Shown: positions 7,918-17,068 of the stretch, piece after piece
Numbering within the stretch: position 1 is the first letter of the stretch
How the letters are laid out: every line of letters begins with the position of its first letter
NCBI GenBank assembly: GCA_045541355.1
Contig: JAZQIW010000109.1
Span: 1 to 40,375 of the forward strand
DNA: 40,375 nucleotides
Source: UMGS1387 sp045541355
GTDB taxonomy: Bacteria > Bacillota > Clostridia > Oscillospirales > CAG-382
Reading direction: 5' to 3'
The notes under the pieces: model-generated
The model's database searches: none
What the model was told of the DNA's origin: nothing
Seen by the model: only the letters and a program-made list of their open reading frames with translations
Program-made: the position numbers and the translations under genes

Positions 7918-8730
7918 ATGGAATTTTCATGCCAGGGAATTGTCATTCGCGAGGTTGCCGTAGGTGAAGGCGACAAGCTTTTGACAATACTCACAAGCAC
8001 ACACGGAAAAATAACAGCTCTTGCCAAAGGTGTAAAGAAGCTGACTAACAAAAATGCAGCAGGTACACAGTTGTTTGTGTTTTCAGAGTATGAGTTCACC
8101 GGAAAGAACGGCAGAAACATACTTAAAACGGCTATTTCCAAGGAGCTTTTTTACAATATGCGCTCAGACATGGTGAGGTACTGTCTTGCCTGCTATTTTG
8201 CAGACATTCTTGCTCATGTTACAATGGAAAACAACGACGAAACAGAAACGCTTAGGCTCTTCCTTAACACACTTTATGCGCTGTCGGAGAAGCGGGACCT
8301 GCCCCTTTGGCTTATCAAAGGAGCATTTGAACTGAAGCTTATGTGCATTTGCGGCTTTATGCCGAATTTTTCAGAATGTATCAACTGCTCGGGAGATATA
8401 TCAAAAGGAGTGTGTCTGTTCAGCTTTGAGGAGGCTGCGCTGTTTTGCGGCGAATGTATTTCAAGGATAAAGCACCAAGGAAGCTCTGTCCCCTTTTCCT
8501 GCACGGTTTCCCCGACACTCATACCTGTGCTCAATTACATTTCACTCTCGCCGATATCAAAGTTTTTATCCTTTAAGCTTGATGCTTCAGCCGCCGGCGA
8601 ATTCTCGTTCATTTGCGAAAACTATCTCTTACACAAAACAGAACGTACTTACGAAACCCTCAGAATATACAAATCGGTAACAAACTCACTAAACAACAAT
8701 TTTCAGGAGAACAATGAAAAACAGAAATAA
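7918..8730 (+). CDS. recO: DNA repair protein RecO
   Basis: A 270-residue recombination mediator that helps RecR load RecA on SSB-coated single-stranded DNA. The N-terminal OB fold begins with CQGIVIREVAVGEGDKLLTI, and the central helical part is followed by a zinc site with Cys154, Cys157, Cys177 and Cys180 (CINC, FCGEC). Its ATG follows the era stop with no gap (TAAATG), and its 3' end overlaps mutS2 by 17 bases. Era next to recO is a common gene order. Confidence 0.92.
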   Translation: MEFSCQGIVIREVAVGEGDKLLTILTSTHGKITALAKGVKKLTNKNAAGTQLFVFSEYEFTGKNGRNILKTAISKELFYNMRSDMVRYCLACYFADILAHVTMENNDETETLRLFLNTLYALSEKRDLPLWLIKGAFELKLMCICGFMPNFSECINCSGDISKGVCLFSFEEAALFCGECISRIKHQGSSVPFSCTVSPTLIPVLNYISLSPISKFLSFKLDASAAGEFSFICENYLLHKTERTYETLRIYKSVTNSLNNNFQENNEKQK

Positions 8731-11128
8731 TCTGAAGCTATCCTCCGATGCTTTGAACAAGCTGTCCTTTGATGACTTTTCCAAGGCAGTAAAAACATTG
8801 GAATTTGAAAAAATCAGAGCTAAGCTCATAAACTACTGTCCGATTGAAGCGGCTCACGAGCGGATTCTATCTCTCTCCCCCTCCGTTTCGGCAGAGGAAA
8901 TTAAGACAAGGCTCAAAGAAACCAGCGAAGCTAAAACGCTGATTATGACTAAAAGTACTCCTTCCCTTTCAGGTACCCGTGACATTACGGCTCACCTTGC
9001 AAGAGCCGAAAAGGGTTCATGTCTTAACATGAAGGAGCTGCTTGACATATGCTCTTTGCTTAAGGTTTGCTCATCACTGAAGGTATATTTTAATACTGTT
9101 GGTGATGACAGTCTGCTGAATGTATATGTTTCAAAAATTCACGAAAACAAATACCTTGAAGACAGACTCTCCTCAAGTATTTCATCCGAGGACATAATGG
9201 CGGACACAGCATCCGACACACTTTACGAAATCAGAAGAAAAATTAAAAGCGCTTCATCAAGAGTAAGAGAGGTTTTGCAGAAATATATCTCAGGCTCTGA
9301 CACCAAGTACCTTCAGGAAAACATAGTGACAACCAGAAACGGAAGATATGTTATTCCCGTCAAGGCAGAGTACAAAAACGAAATCAAGGGACTTGTCCAT
9401 GACTCCTCTGCCTCGGGGGCAACGGTATTTATTGAGCCAATGGCTGTTGTTGAAGCAAACAACGAGCTCAGAACCCTTGAAAGTCAGGAAAAAGCGGAAA
9501 TTGAAAGAATTCTCTACGAGCTTACAGGTGAATGTACAAGATTCTCTTCTGACCTTACTCAGAGTCTTGAGGCGATAATCTCAATTGCAGTTATTTTTGC
9601 AAAAGCAGACTTTTCCCTCGACTATGACTGCTGTGAGCCGATTATCAACAACGACAGATATTTAAGGTTCATTGAAGCAAGACATCCCCTGCTTGATAAA
9701 AGCAAGGTTGTTCCTACAAATGTTTATCTCGGCAAGTCCTTTACAACGCTTGTTATAACAGGTCCCAACACGGGCGGCAAAACCGTAACCCTTAAAACAA
9801 TAGGTCTATTATCAATGATGGCACAATCAGGTCTTCATATTCCCGCAAAAGACGGCTCAACACTACCTGTTTTCGACGGAATTCTTGCCGATATCGGCGA
9901 CGAGCAAAGCATTGAACAGTCACTTTCAACCTTTTCTGCTCACATGGTAAACATTGTTGATATTCTGTCAAGGTATTCACAAAACTCCCTTGTTTTATTT
10001 GACGAGCTTGGAGCTGGCACCGACCCGATTGAGGGTGCGGCACTCGCCCAGACAATACTCGAAAATGTAACAGAGCGCGGTACTTTATGCGCCGCAACAA
10101 CTCATTATGCGGAGCTAAAAGCATATGCACTTGATGCTAAAAACGTCACAAACGCTTCATGCGAGTTTGATATAAAAACCTTAAAGCCCACATACAGGCT
10201 TATGATTGGTATGCCGGGACGTTCAAATGCTTTTGCAATTGCAAGAAAGTTGGGACTTCCCGAGGGGTTAATCTCCAAAGCCAACAGCAAAATCAACAAG
10301 GAAGCAAGATCCTTTGAAGGACTTATCGGAAGGCTTGAAGAGGACAGAATTGAGCTTGAAACCCAGAAGGAGCACGCAAAGAAGCTCAAGGAAAAAGCTC
10401 AGGCAATGTTTGATGTTTCCGAAAAACAAAGACTGGAATTTAACAAAAGAATTGAAGAAGAGGGCGAAAAGGCTGAAGCAAAGGCTTCAGAGCTTCTTGA
10501 ACGTGCAAGGCAGAGTGCAGATTTTGTTTTTGCACAGCTTCAGGAAATTCAGCGCAAGAAGGATGCCGAAAACTTCAAGGAACTGCTTGCCAAGTCTCAG
10601 GATGAGGTCAGAAAGGCTCTCGGAATTGCAGAGCTGAACAATAAAATCGGTGAAAAGATTGAGGCAGAATACAAGCCTCCGAGAGATTACGTTAAAGGTG
10701 ACAATGTAACTATTGCCTCTCTCGGCAAGCAGGGTGTTATTGACAAAATTGACGGAGAAAACGTAACAGTCCTCATTGGCAGTGCAAGATTTAAAACAAA
10801 GTTAAAAGAACTGAGGCTTATAACCGAGAAAAAAGACAGCGATAAAAAGAAATCCGGCGCAAGAACACCGAGGAAAATGCTTGAGGCAAAGAGCGAGGTT
10901 GATGTTCGAGGCTTTATAGGCGATGACGCGATATTCGTTGTTGACAAATTCCTTGATGATGCTGTCCTCTCGGGACTGATAAACGTAAGAATTATACACG
11001 GCAAAGGTACGGGCGCACTGCGAAAAGCTCTCTGGGACTACTTCAAGCGCGACTCGCGCATCAAGGAATACAGGCTCGGTACCTTTGGAGAGGGCGATTC
11101 GGGCGTTACGGTTGTCACTCTCAAATAA
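8714..11128 (+). CDS. mutS2: Endonuclease MutS2
   Basis: A homologue of MutS without the mismatch-reading domain. MutS2 proteins suppress homologous recombination, and in Bacillus they also act in rescue of collided ribosomes. The 804 residues match the usual length. Walker A is GPNTGGKT at 350-357, Walker B is LVLFDELGAGTDP around 427-437, a long coiled coil spans about 515-640, and a C-terminal Smr nuclease domain runs from DVRG at 730 to the end with HGKGTG at 762-767. The start ATG at 8714 has an AGGAG site inside recO. It is the last gene of the phoH operon. No clear terminator follows; the next promoter begins at 11135. Confidence 0.95.
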   Translation: MKNRNNLKLSSDALNKLSFDDFSKAVKTLEFEKIRAKLINYCPIEAAHERILSLSPSVSAEEIKTRLKETSEAKTLIMTKSTPSLSGTRDITAHLARAEKGSCLNMKELLDICSLLKVCSSLKVYFNTVGDDSLLNVYVSKIHENKYLEDRLSSSISSEDIMADTASDTLYEIRRKIKSASSRVREVLQKYISGSDTKYLQENIVTTRNGRYVIPVKAEYKNEIKGLVHDSSASGATVFIEPMAVVEANNELRTLESQEKAEIERILYELTGECTRFSSDLTQSLEAIISIAVIFAKADFSLDYDCCEPIINNDRYLRFIEARHPLLDKSKVVPTNVYLGKSFTTLVITGPNTGGKTVTLKTIGLLSMMAQSGLHIPAKDGSTLPVFDGILADIGDEQSIEQSLSTFSAHMVNIVDILSRYSQNSLVLFDELGAGTDPIEGAALAQTILENVTERGTLCAATTHYAELKAYALDAKNVTNASCEFDIKTLKPTYRLMIGMPGRSNAFAIARKLGLPEGLISKANSKINKEARSFEGLIGRLEEDRIELETQKEHAKKLKEKAQAMFDVSEKQRLEFNKRIEEEGEKAEAKASELLERARQSADFVFAQLQEIQRKKDAENFKELLAKSQDEVRKALGIAELNNKIGEKIEAEYKPPRDYVKGDNVTIASLGKQGVIDKIDGENVTVLIGSARFKTKLKELRLITEKKDSDKKKSGARTPRKMLEAKSEVDVRGFIGDDAIFVVDKFLDDAVLSGLINVRIIHGKGTGALRKALWDYFKRDSRIKEYRLGTFGEGDSGVTVVTLK

Positions 11129-11134
11129 TAACTA

Positions 11135-11163
11135 TTGACAAATAGAAAAGTTTGTGATAAAAT
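11135..11163 (+). promoter_or_regulatory. Sigma-A promoter of the hydrogenase-maturation operon
   Basis: TTGACA (11135-11140), 17-base spacer, TAAAAT (11158-11163). The predicted start is near 11170, about 135 bases before the first gene. Confidence 0.8.
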
Positions 11164-11169
11164 TATCAA

Positions 11170-11294
11170 TGTAAAGAATCCGACCTGAAGATATTACTCT
11201 GAAAGCAGGATGCAGACAATTAATTTCTTCCAACATAATGGGAGCTGTGTGCTTATTTTGACTGCATCCGTGTCGGGTGCAGTCTATTTTTATT
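11170..11294 (+). promoter_or_regulatory. Structured 5' leader with antiterminator/terminator switch (riboswitch-like)
   Basis: Between promoter and first gene the RNA can form two exclusive structures. The 5' strand 11208-11215 (GGATGCAG) pairs perfectly with 11262-11269 (CTGCATCC). The same bases also pair, within 11260-11269, with 11275-11284 to make a 10-bp terminator stem (one G-U) followed by a T-rich tract (11285-11294). A small inner hairpin (11227-11231 with 11240-11244) and an outer pairing CCGAC (11180-11184) with GTCGG (11272-11276) add to the fold. This is the layout of a transcription attenuator or ON riboswitch. I do not recognise the core as a known aptamer class, and there is no leader-peptide ORF of note. 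Confidence 0.6.
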
Positions 11295-11305
11295 AAGGAG
11301 AAAGT

Positions 11306-11569
11306 ATGGAAACAAGAGTTGCTGTAATGGGCATCATAGTAACAAGCATGGACTCTGTCGAGCATCTTAACGGACTTCTGCATGAGTACAGCACTTACAT
11401 TATTGGCAGAATGGGTATTCCCTACCGCGAAAAAAAGATAAATGTTATGTCAGTAGCAATTGATGCTCCTATGGACATTATATCTTCACTTTCGGGAAAA
11501 ATCGGAAAGCTTGAGGGTATTACCGTTAAAACCGCCTATTCCAACGTAATAAGCAATGATGAAGGTTAA
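11306..11569 (+). CDS. TM1266-family iron-only hydrogenase system regulator
   Basis: An 87-residue single-domain protein with an ACT-like fold, of the family named after TM1266 and usually found with [FeFe]-hydrogenase maturation genes. Motifs are RVAVMGIIV at the start, HEYSTYIIGRMGIPYREKK near residues 26-44, and a middle segment with VMSVAIDAPMDIISSLSGKIG. It is thought to regulate or bind a small ligand; its mechanism is not established. An AAGGAG site precedes the ATG. Its end overlaps hydE by 14 bases. Confidence 0.88.
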   Translation: METRVAVMGIIVTSMDSVEHLNGLLHEYSTYIIGRMGIPYREKKINVMSVAIDAPMDIISSLSGKIGKLEGITVKTAYSNVISNDEG

Positions 11570-12605
11570 AGAATTAATTGAGAAGCTGCAAAAAAACAAA
11601 TCACTATCGCTTGAAGAATACAGGTTCATTCTTGACAACTATTCAAATCAGGATGCTGAATTTGCAAAAGAGCTTGCAGTAAATGCGAGAAAAGCCGTAT
11701 ACGGTAATTCTATTTACATCAGAGGACTCATTGAGGTATCGAATTACTGCAAGAACGGCTGTTTATACTGTGGAATAAACCGAGACAACAAAACGTGTGA
11801 AAGATACAGGCTTACAAAGGATGAGATACTTTTGTGCTGTCAGAATGGCTATGAGCTTGGTTTTCGCACCTTTGTTCTTCAAGGCGGCGAGGACAATCAT
11901 TTCACAGATGAGTTGGTATGTGATATTATCCGTGAGATAAAAAAAAGATATCCCGAATGTGCGCTGACGCTTTCTCTCGGTGAGAAAAGCTTTGAAAGCT
12001 ACAAGGCTCTTTACGATGCAGGCGCAGACAGATATCTTTTAAGACACGAAACAGCCGACAGCGAGCATTATTCAAAGCTTCACCCCTCCGATTTATCGCT
12101 TGAAACAAGAATGGAATGCCTTTACAATCTTAAGAAAATCGGCTTTCAGACGGGATGCGGCATAATGGTAGGAAGTCCCTTTCAGACAAATGAACACATT
12201 GCAAAGGATTTGAAGTTCATTGAGGAATTTTCCCCCGAGATGTGCGGAATTGGACCATTTCTCCCCCACAAAGACACGGTATTTGCAGATAAGGAAAAGG
12301 GTTCGTTTGAGCTTACCCTCTTTTTACTGTCGCTTATACGTATCATGAAGCCACAAATTCTCCTGCCCTCAACAACAGCGCTCGGAACGCTTATTGACGG
12401 CGGCAGAGAAATGGGTATACTTGCAGGAGCCAATGTTATAATGCCAAACCTATCCCCGAGTACAGCAAAGGACAAGTATATGCTGTATGACAACAAGCTG
12501 AGAACAGGGCTTGAGAGTGTGGAAGGTCTTGAAGAGCTTAAACGGAAATTCGCCGCCATCGGCTACGAAATAGTAACTGACAGAGGCGATTATAAAGAAA
12601 TATAA
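11556..12605 (+). CDS. hydE: [FeFe]-hydrogenase maturation radical-SAM enzyme HydE
   Basis: A radical S-adenosylmethionine enzyme that works with HydG and HydF to build the diiron subcluster of the H-cluster, acting on a cysteine-ligated iron complex from HydG. The 349 residues match the family. The [4Fe-4S] motif is Cys65-x3-Cys69-x2-Cys72 (YCKNGCLYC), followed by VLQGGED near residue 108 and GIGPFLPHKDT near residue 229. Two ATGs in a row (11556, 11559) could start it. It overlaps the upstream regulator gene and is followed by hydG after 45 bases. Confidence 0.95.
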   Translation: MMKVKELIEKLQKNKSLSLEEYRFILDNYSNQDAEFAKELAVNARKAVYGNSIYIRGLIEVSNYCKNGCLYCGINRDNKTCERYRLTKDEILLCCQNGYELGFRTFVLQGGEDNHFTDELVCDIIREIKKRYPECALTLSLGEKSFESYKALYDAGADRYLLRHETADSEHYSKLHPSDLSLETRMECLYNLKKIGFQTGCGIMVGSPFQTNEHIAKDLKFIEEFSPEMCGIGPFLPHKDTVFADKEKGSFELTLFLLSLIRIMKPQILLPSTTALGTLIDGGREMGILAGANVIMPNLSPSTAKDKYMLYDNKLRTGLESVEGLEELKRKFAAIGYEIVTDRGDYKEI

Positions 12606-12650
12606 TACTGACGGAAAGATATAATCTGACCTAAAGAAAGGAACATAACC

Positions 12651-14099
12651 ATGGCAAAATTCGATTTAAAATCACTCAAAGCAGAAGAATTCATCAATCA
12701 CGAGGAAATTCTTGAGACTCTTAAATATGCCGAAGATAACAAGCACAACAGAGAGCTTATTGAAGCAATTTTGGAGAAGGCAAAGCCCAAGAAGGATGAA
12801 GCGGGAACCCATTCCGTAGGTCTTACACACAGAGAGGCTTCTGTCCTTCTTGCCTGCGACATTCCGGAGCTTAATGAAAAAATGTACGCACTTGCACAGC
12901 AGATTAAGCAGGACTTCTACGGCAACAGAATAGTAATGTTTGCCCCGCTCTATCTTTCAAACTACTGTGTAAACGGCTGTACCTACTGTCCGTATCACTA
13001 TCAGAACAAGCACATATGCCGCAAAAAGCTTACTCAAGAAGAGGTTGAGAAAGAGGTTATTGCACTTCAGGACATGGGACACAAGCGTCTTGCAATTGAA
13101 GCAGGCGAAGACCCTGTAAACAACCCCATTGAATACATTCTCGAATGCATAGACACCATTTACAAGGTGAAGCACAAGAATGGTGCCATAAGACGAGTCA
13201 ATGTAAACATTGCCGCAACTACTGTTGAAAACTACAAAAAGCTAAAGGATGCGGGAATCGGCACATACATTCTGTTCCAGGAAACATATCACAAGGAAAG
13301 CTACGAAGCTCTTCATCCCACAGGACCTAAGCACAACTATGCTTACCACACAGAAGCTATGGACAGAGCAATGGAGGGCGGAATTGATGACGTAGGACTT
13401 GGTGTTCTGTTCGGACTTGAGCTTTACAAATATGAATTTGCAGGTCTTATAATGCACGCCGAGCACCTTGAAGCCGTTCACGGCGTAGGACCTCATACCA
13501 TAAGTGTTCCGAGGCTCAAGAGAGCAGACGATATAGACCCTGACAAGTTTGACAACGGCATTGATGACGAAACCTTCAAGAAGATTATAGCTTGTATCAG
13601 AATTGCAGTTCCATATACAGGAATGATAATTTCAACAAGAGAAAGCGCTAAGGTAAGAGGTGAGGCATTAAAGCTGGGTATTTCACAGATAAGCGGTGCT
13701 TCACGCACCTCGGTCGGCGGATATGCGGAGGAAGAAAGACCTCATGACACAGAACAGTTTGATGTTTCAGATGAGAGAACACTCGATGAGGTTGTGAGGT
13801 GGCTTATGGAAATGGGGCATATCCCCTCCTTCTGTACCGCTTGCTACCGCGAAGGCAGAACGGGTGACAGATTTATGAGCCTTTGCAAAACAGGTCAGAT
13901 TCTCAACTGCTGTCATCCAAACGCTCTAATGACACTTGCTGAGTTTCTTGAGGATTATGCTTCCCCGGAAACAAAAAAGCTTGGTTACGAGATGATTGCA
14001 AAAGAGCTTAACAATATTCCAAAAGAGAAGGTCAGAGATATTGCAAAGAGCAATATTGAAGCCATCAGAAACAACAACAAACGCGATTTCAGATTCTAA
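12651..14099 (+). CDS. hydG: [FeFe]-hydrogenase maturation radical-SAM tyrosine lyase HydG
   Basis: HydG cleaves tyrosine to p-cresol and makes the CO and cyanide ligands of the H-cluster on an auxiliary cluster. The 482 residues are the usual length. The SAM-cluster motif is Cys106-x3-Cys110-x2-Cys113 (YCVNGCTYC), and the auxiliary-cluster motif near the C-terminus is Cys395-x2-Cys398-x22-Cys421, so both sites are intact. It is the last gene of the operon and is followed by a strong terminator. HydF, the scaffold protein, and the hydrogenase itself are not in this window. Confidence 0.96.
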   Translation: MAKFDLKSLKAEEFINHEEILETLKYAEDNKHNRELIEAILEKAKPKKDEAGTHSVGLTHREASVLLACDIPELNEKMYALAQQIKQDFYGNRIVMFAPLYLSNYCVNGCTYCPYHYQNKHICRKKLTQEEVEKEVIALQDMGHKRLAIEAGEDPVNNPIEYILECIDTIYKVKHKNGAIRRVNVNIAATTVENYKKLKDAGIGTYILFQETYHKESYEALHPTGPKHNYAYHTEAMDRAMEGGIDDVGLGVLFGLELYKYEFAGLIMHAEHLEAVHGVGPHTISVPRLKRADDIDPDKFDNGIDDETFKKIIACIRIAVPYTGMIISTRESAKVRGEALKLGISQISGASRTSVGGYAEEERPHDTEQFDVSDERTLDEVVRWLMEMGHIPSFCTACYREGRTGDRFMSLCKTGQILNCCHPNALMTLAEFLEDYASPETKKLGYEMIAKELNNIPKEKVRDIAKSNIEAIRNNNKRDFRF

Positions 14100-14108
14100 C
14101 ACAAGAAA

Positions 14109-14133
14109 AGAGCTTCGGCAAAACCGAAGCTCT
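14109..14133. terminator. Bidirectional terminator between hydG and the LRR gene
   Basis: A 10-bp perfect stem (14109-14118 with 14124-14133) is flanked by A-rich bases on the left and TATTTTCTT on the right, so it can serve both convergent genes. Confidence 0.85.
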
Positions 14134-14146
14134 TATTTTCTTAGCT

Positions 14147-15499
14147 TTATTCAGTTATCAAAGCGGAATTTGAGGAACCGTCCCACACAACATCAGCACC
14201 CAACGCCTCAGAAATAACTCTGACAGGAACCATTGTTCTGCCGTTTATAATCTGAGCAGGAACATCAACGGGAATAGCCTCATTATTTTTATACATTTTA
14301 TCCGAGCCTATCTGTATCTTTATGGTAAGACCGTCGCGGCTTGCAACAGCAGTTCTTGTGTCATTATCCCATTCAACCTCAACGCCCATTGCTTCAAAAA
14401 TACTGCGAAGCGGTACGAGTGTTCGACCGTCAACAATTTCAGGATTTTGTCCGTATGTGTTAAAGGAAATGGGAGTGCCGTTATAATATACTCTCACACT
14501 TGAGTCAACGGTAATGTCAGAGCTATATGAAAATCCGTTATTGGAACAGTACTCTTCCATTTTACTGCCGGCTGTGCAATAAACCACACAGTCATTCTTC
14601 TCTGAAAGCATTTTTACGCCGATTGATTCAACAGTAGAGGGAACAAACACACGCCTGAGAGCCGTACAGCCCGTAAAGACCTCGCCGGCATATGCATTGC
14701 CTACCGAAAGTGTGCCGTAGGGAATTACAACATTTACAAGGGACTGGCATTCATTAAACGCTTTTTTCTTAATGTTCTTAAGTCCTTTTGGAAGTCTCAA
14801 GTCACGAAGCTTTACACATCCGTCAAACGCATAATAATCAATAAGTTCAACAGCACTTGGAAATTCTACCGTCTCAAGAAGCGGACAGTCGTAGAACATA
14901 CTTTCACTGATTGTCTTACAGTTCTCATTTGTGAATTTAATTGATCTTAGATTATTACAGGTCTGGAACGCACCCTTACCGAAGGTTTCAGCATTCACGA
15001 CAACATCTGAAAGATGTGTGCCCGACAAGGCAAGAATACCTATTTCCTTAACAGTCGAAGGAATGTCAAAGGAAAGATTGCTGCATCCTTGAAAAGCATG
15101 GTCGCAAAAAATTTCGATTGTTGAGGGAAACTGAACATCAACAAGTGAAGGACAATTTTGAAAAGCTCCCGTACCTATTTTTGTAATACCCTCCTCGATG
15201 ACAACCGACTTAAGATAAGGAACGCCGTTACAAAGACCGTCGGGAACAACACCAAATTCGGCAGGAATAACAATTGAAATGAGGCTTTTATGTCCCTTAA
15301 AGAGCTCGGGAGAGGCAGATACCACGTCATATCCTCCAACCTGCTCGGGAAACACCATTTCAGTATCCTGACCCTTGTACTCAATAAGAACAGCTTTATT
15401 GTCAACAACCCTGTATTTCCAATCGCCTTCCTCCAGAGCAAATGCTGACACAGTAAGTGCAGCCAATGCTGCAAGCATACAGATGATTAATCTTTTCAT
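14147..15499 (-). CDS. Secreted leucine-rich-repeat protein with C-terminal stalk domain
   Basis: This 450-residue protein begins with a signal peptide (MKRLIICMLAALAALTVSAFA). Residues about 50-335 are BspA-type leucine-rich repeats (units such as GTGAFQNCPSLVDVQFPST), a surface-exposed fold that usually binds other proteins. The last 110 residues are a copper-amine-oxidase N-terminal-like stalk domain with two matching half-repeats (GRTLVPLRSIFEAMG and GRTMVPVRVISEALG). No catalytic motif is visible. No cell-wall sorting motif is seen, so attachment may rely on the stalk domain, or the protein may be released. It has its own promoter and ends at the terminator shared with hydG. Confidence 0.85.
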   Translation of the reverse strand: MKRLIICMLAALAALTVSAFALEEGDWKYRVVDNKAVLIEYKGQDTEMVFPEQVGGYDVVSASPELFKGHKSLISIVIPAEFGVVPDGLCNGVPYLKSVVIEEGITKIGTGAFQNCPSLVDVQFPSTIEIFCDHAFQGCSNLSFDIPSTVKEIGILALSGTHLSDVVVNAETFGKGAFQTCNNLRSIKFTNENCKTISESMFYDCPLLETVEFPSAVELIDYYAFDGCVKLRDLRLPKGLKNIKKKAFNECQSLVNVVIPYGTLSVGNAYAGEVFTGCTALRRVFVPSTVESIGVKMLSEKNDCVVYCTAGSKMEEYCSNNGFSYSSDITVDSSVRVYYNGTPISFNTYGQNPEIVDGRTLVPLRSIFEAMGVEVEWDNDTRTAVASRDGLTIKIQIGSDKMYKNNEAIPVDVPAQIINGRTMVPVRVISEALGADVVWDGSSNSALITE

Positions 15500-15526
15500 A
15501 TTTTCAAACCTCTCTGTTTTTTTACA

Positions 15527-15555
15527 ATTTTATCATTATTTTATACATATGTCAA
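15527..15555 (-). promoter_or_regulatory. Sigma-A promoter of the LRR gene
   Basis: Minus strand: TTGACA (15555-15550), 17-base spacer, TAAAAT (15532-15527), 28 bases before the start codon. Confidence 0.75.
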
Positions 15556-15565
15556 CAATTATTTG

Positions 15566-16900
15566 TCAGTCCATCCTCTTAAGACAGATATCCTTAACAC
15601 TAAAGCTGACACCAAGGTCATTTACAGGTGTAGAATAGATAGAAAAAACGTCCTCGTGCGACGGTTTAAAATTGTCAGGTATTTTATAGTCACATTCATA
15701 CTCAAACCAACCGTCTGAAAGCTCCTTTTCGCCTATTACACGTGCGTGGTGATGCTCGCAGCTACGTTCATTTTTATGATAATAAAAATCACAAAGGATT
15801 TTTGTTTTGTCAGCAGCCTCACCAACAGAGTTGTGCAGCGGCTTAGCCTTAAAGGAAATTTTATACTCTGCGCCTTTGAGAAAAATCATTCTCAGTCTCA
15901 GATGGCACCAGAGCTTCAGCTTTGTATCATTGCAAACAACCTTAATTTCGTTCTTTTCAAACTCCTTAAAAAAGTCCACATTACATTTCCAGTTATACTT
16001 ATAAATATCACTACCCATACCTTCAATGCTTACATCAAGACCGGCGTTTTCATTACCGTGAAAACCCGACAAAAAGCCCGAAGGCGTTGTACCTACAACC
16101 CCCTTAAACACATTATTAAAGGAGCGTATGGTCTCAAAACCGCAGGAATAGGCAATTTCCGAGATGCTTTTATCTGAGGAAGTAAGCATTTCCATGGCGT
16201 TACTTATTCTGAGATGATGAATATAGTCAGTAAAATTACTACCGGTCAGCTTTGGAAACAATGCGGAAAGAAATGATTTATTCAATCCCGAACTCTTTGA
16301 AAGCAACGATAGGTTTATCTTTGAATTTGTGTAATTTGCGTTTATGTACGAAACAACCTCATCGAATTTTTCCATTGTTTCAAGGCTTACCGTTCCTTTA
16401 TTTATGATTTCTTCAACAGAGTCGTTTCCTATGCTCTGTATGGTTCTCCTTTTTGGATAAAGGGTCAGGAAAACAGCGCAGAGAGAGCCGCACAAGCCTC
16501 TAATATATCCGCTGTCAGCCTCGTTTTTTGAAAGAAGTGAAAAAACGCTTTTAATTACCGCCTCAAGCTCTTTATCATTATCAAAGGCTTCATGCGGAAT
16601 TACAAAGCTTGTCCTAATATAATCGCTTCCACACATGTTTTGATATGAAACGGGAAATCTAAGATACTCAATATGTGATCCGTTAAATGAAAGCATCTTA
16701 TGTACATCAGGACTTTTAATGACAGCAAAGTCTCCTTCAAAAGCATCATAAACGACCGTTGCCATATCAGTTCTCAATCTGATGCTGCCTTTTTTTACAT
16801 AAATAATCTCAATTCGGCTGTGACAATGTAATTCTTCATTAATACCGCCTCGCCGCATTTCATATTCAAAATGAGAATCTGTTTCTCTTGTATATTTCAC
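15566..16900 (-). CDS. AraC-family transcription regulator
   Basis: This 444-residue regulator starts with a cupin-like ligand domain (about 1-100; HCHSRIEIIYVKKGSIRL). The AraC double helix-turn-helix lies at about 180-282 (INLSLLSKSSGLNKSFLSALF, then ISEIAYSCGFETIRSFNNVFK). A C-terminal extension (about 283-444) looks like a beta-sandwich carbohydrate-binding module (WCHLRLRMIFLKGAEYKISF, then GWFEYECDYKIP). Such regulators often respond to sugars. The GTG start at 16900 follows GGATGG. It is divergent from the large secreted SGNH protein, which is therefore its most likely target. Confidence 0.88.
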   Translation of the reverse strand: MKYTRETDSHFEYEMRRGGINEELHCHSRIEIIYVKKGSIRLRTDMATVVYDAFEGDFAVIKSPDVHKMLSFNGSHIEYLRFPVSYQNMCGSDYIRTSFVIPHEAFDNDKELEAVIKSVFSLLSKNEADSGYIRGLCGSLCAVFLTLYPKRRTIQSIGNDSVEEIINKGTVSLETMEKFDEVVSYINANYTNSKINLSLLSKSSGLNKSFLSALFPKLTGSNFTDYIHHLRISNAMEMLTSSDKSISEIAYSCGFETIRSFNNVFKGVVGTTPSGFLSGFHGNENAGLDVSIEGMGSDIYKYNWKCNVDFFKEFEKNEIKVVCNDTKLKLWCHLRLRMIFLKGAEYKISFKAKPLHNSVGEAADKTKILCDFYYHKNERSCEHHHARVIGEKELSDGWFEYECDYKIPDNFKPSHEDVFSIYSTPVNDLGVSFSVKDICLKRMD

Positions 16901-16923
16901 AATTTCACCATCCTTGTGATATT

Positions 16924-16952
16924 ACTTTAGCACATTTAAAAAAATATTTCAA
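16924..16952 (-). promoter_or_regulatory. Promoter of the AraC-type gene
   Basis: Minus strand: TTGAAA (16952-16947), 17-base spacer, TAAAGT (16929-16924). Confidence 0.55.
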
Positions 16953-16992
16953 TATTGATTAAATTTTTTTCCATATAATGAATCAAATTTTC

Positions 16993-17021
16993 TTGAATTA
17001 TTTAATATACAACAGTATAAT
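16993..17021 (+). promoter_or_regulatory. Sigma-A promoter of the large secreted protein gene
   Basis: TTGAAT (16993-16998), 17-base spacer, TATAAT (17016-17021), followed after about 40 bases by AAGGAAGGAA and the ATG. Confidence 0.7.
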
Positions 17022-17068
17022 ATTTGTGTATTATTATAAGTTCATTTATTATGAAAGGAAGGAACATA

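Noticed and set aside
11306..14099. A complete hydrogenase maturation set
   Set aside because: HydE and HydG are present, but no HydF-type GTPase can be found in the window, so it must be elsewhere.
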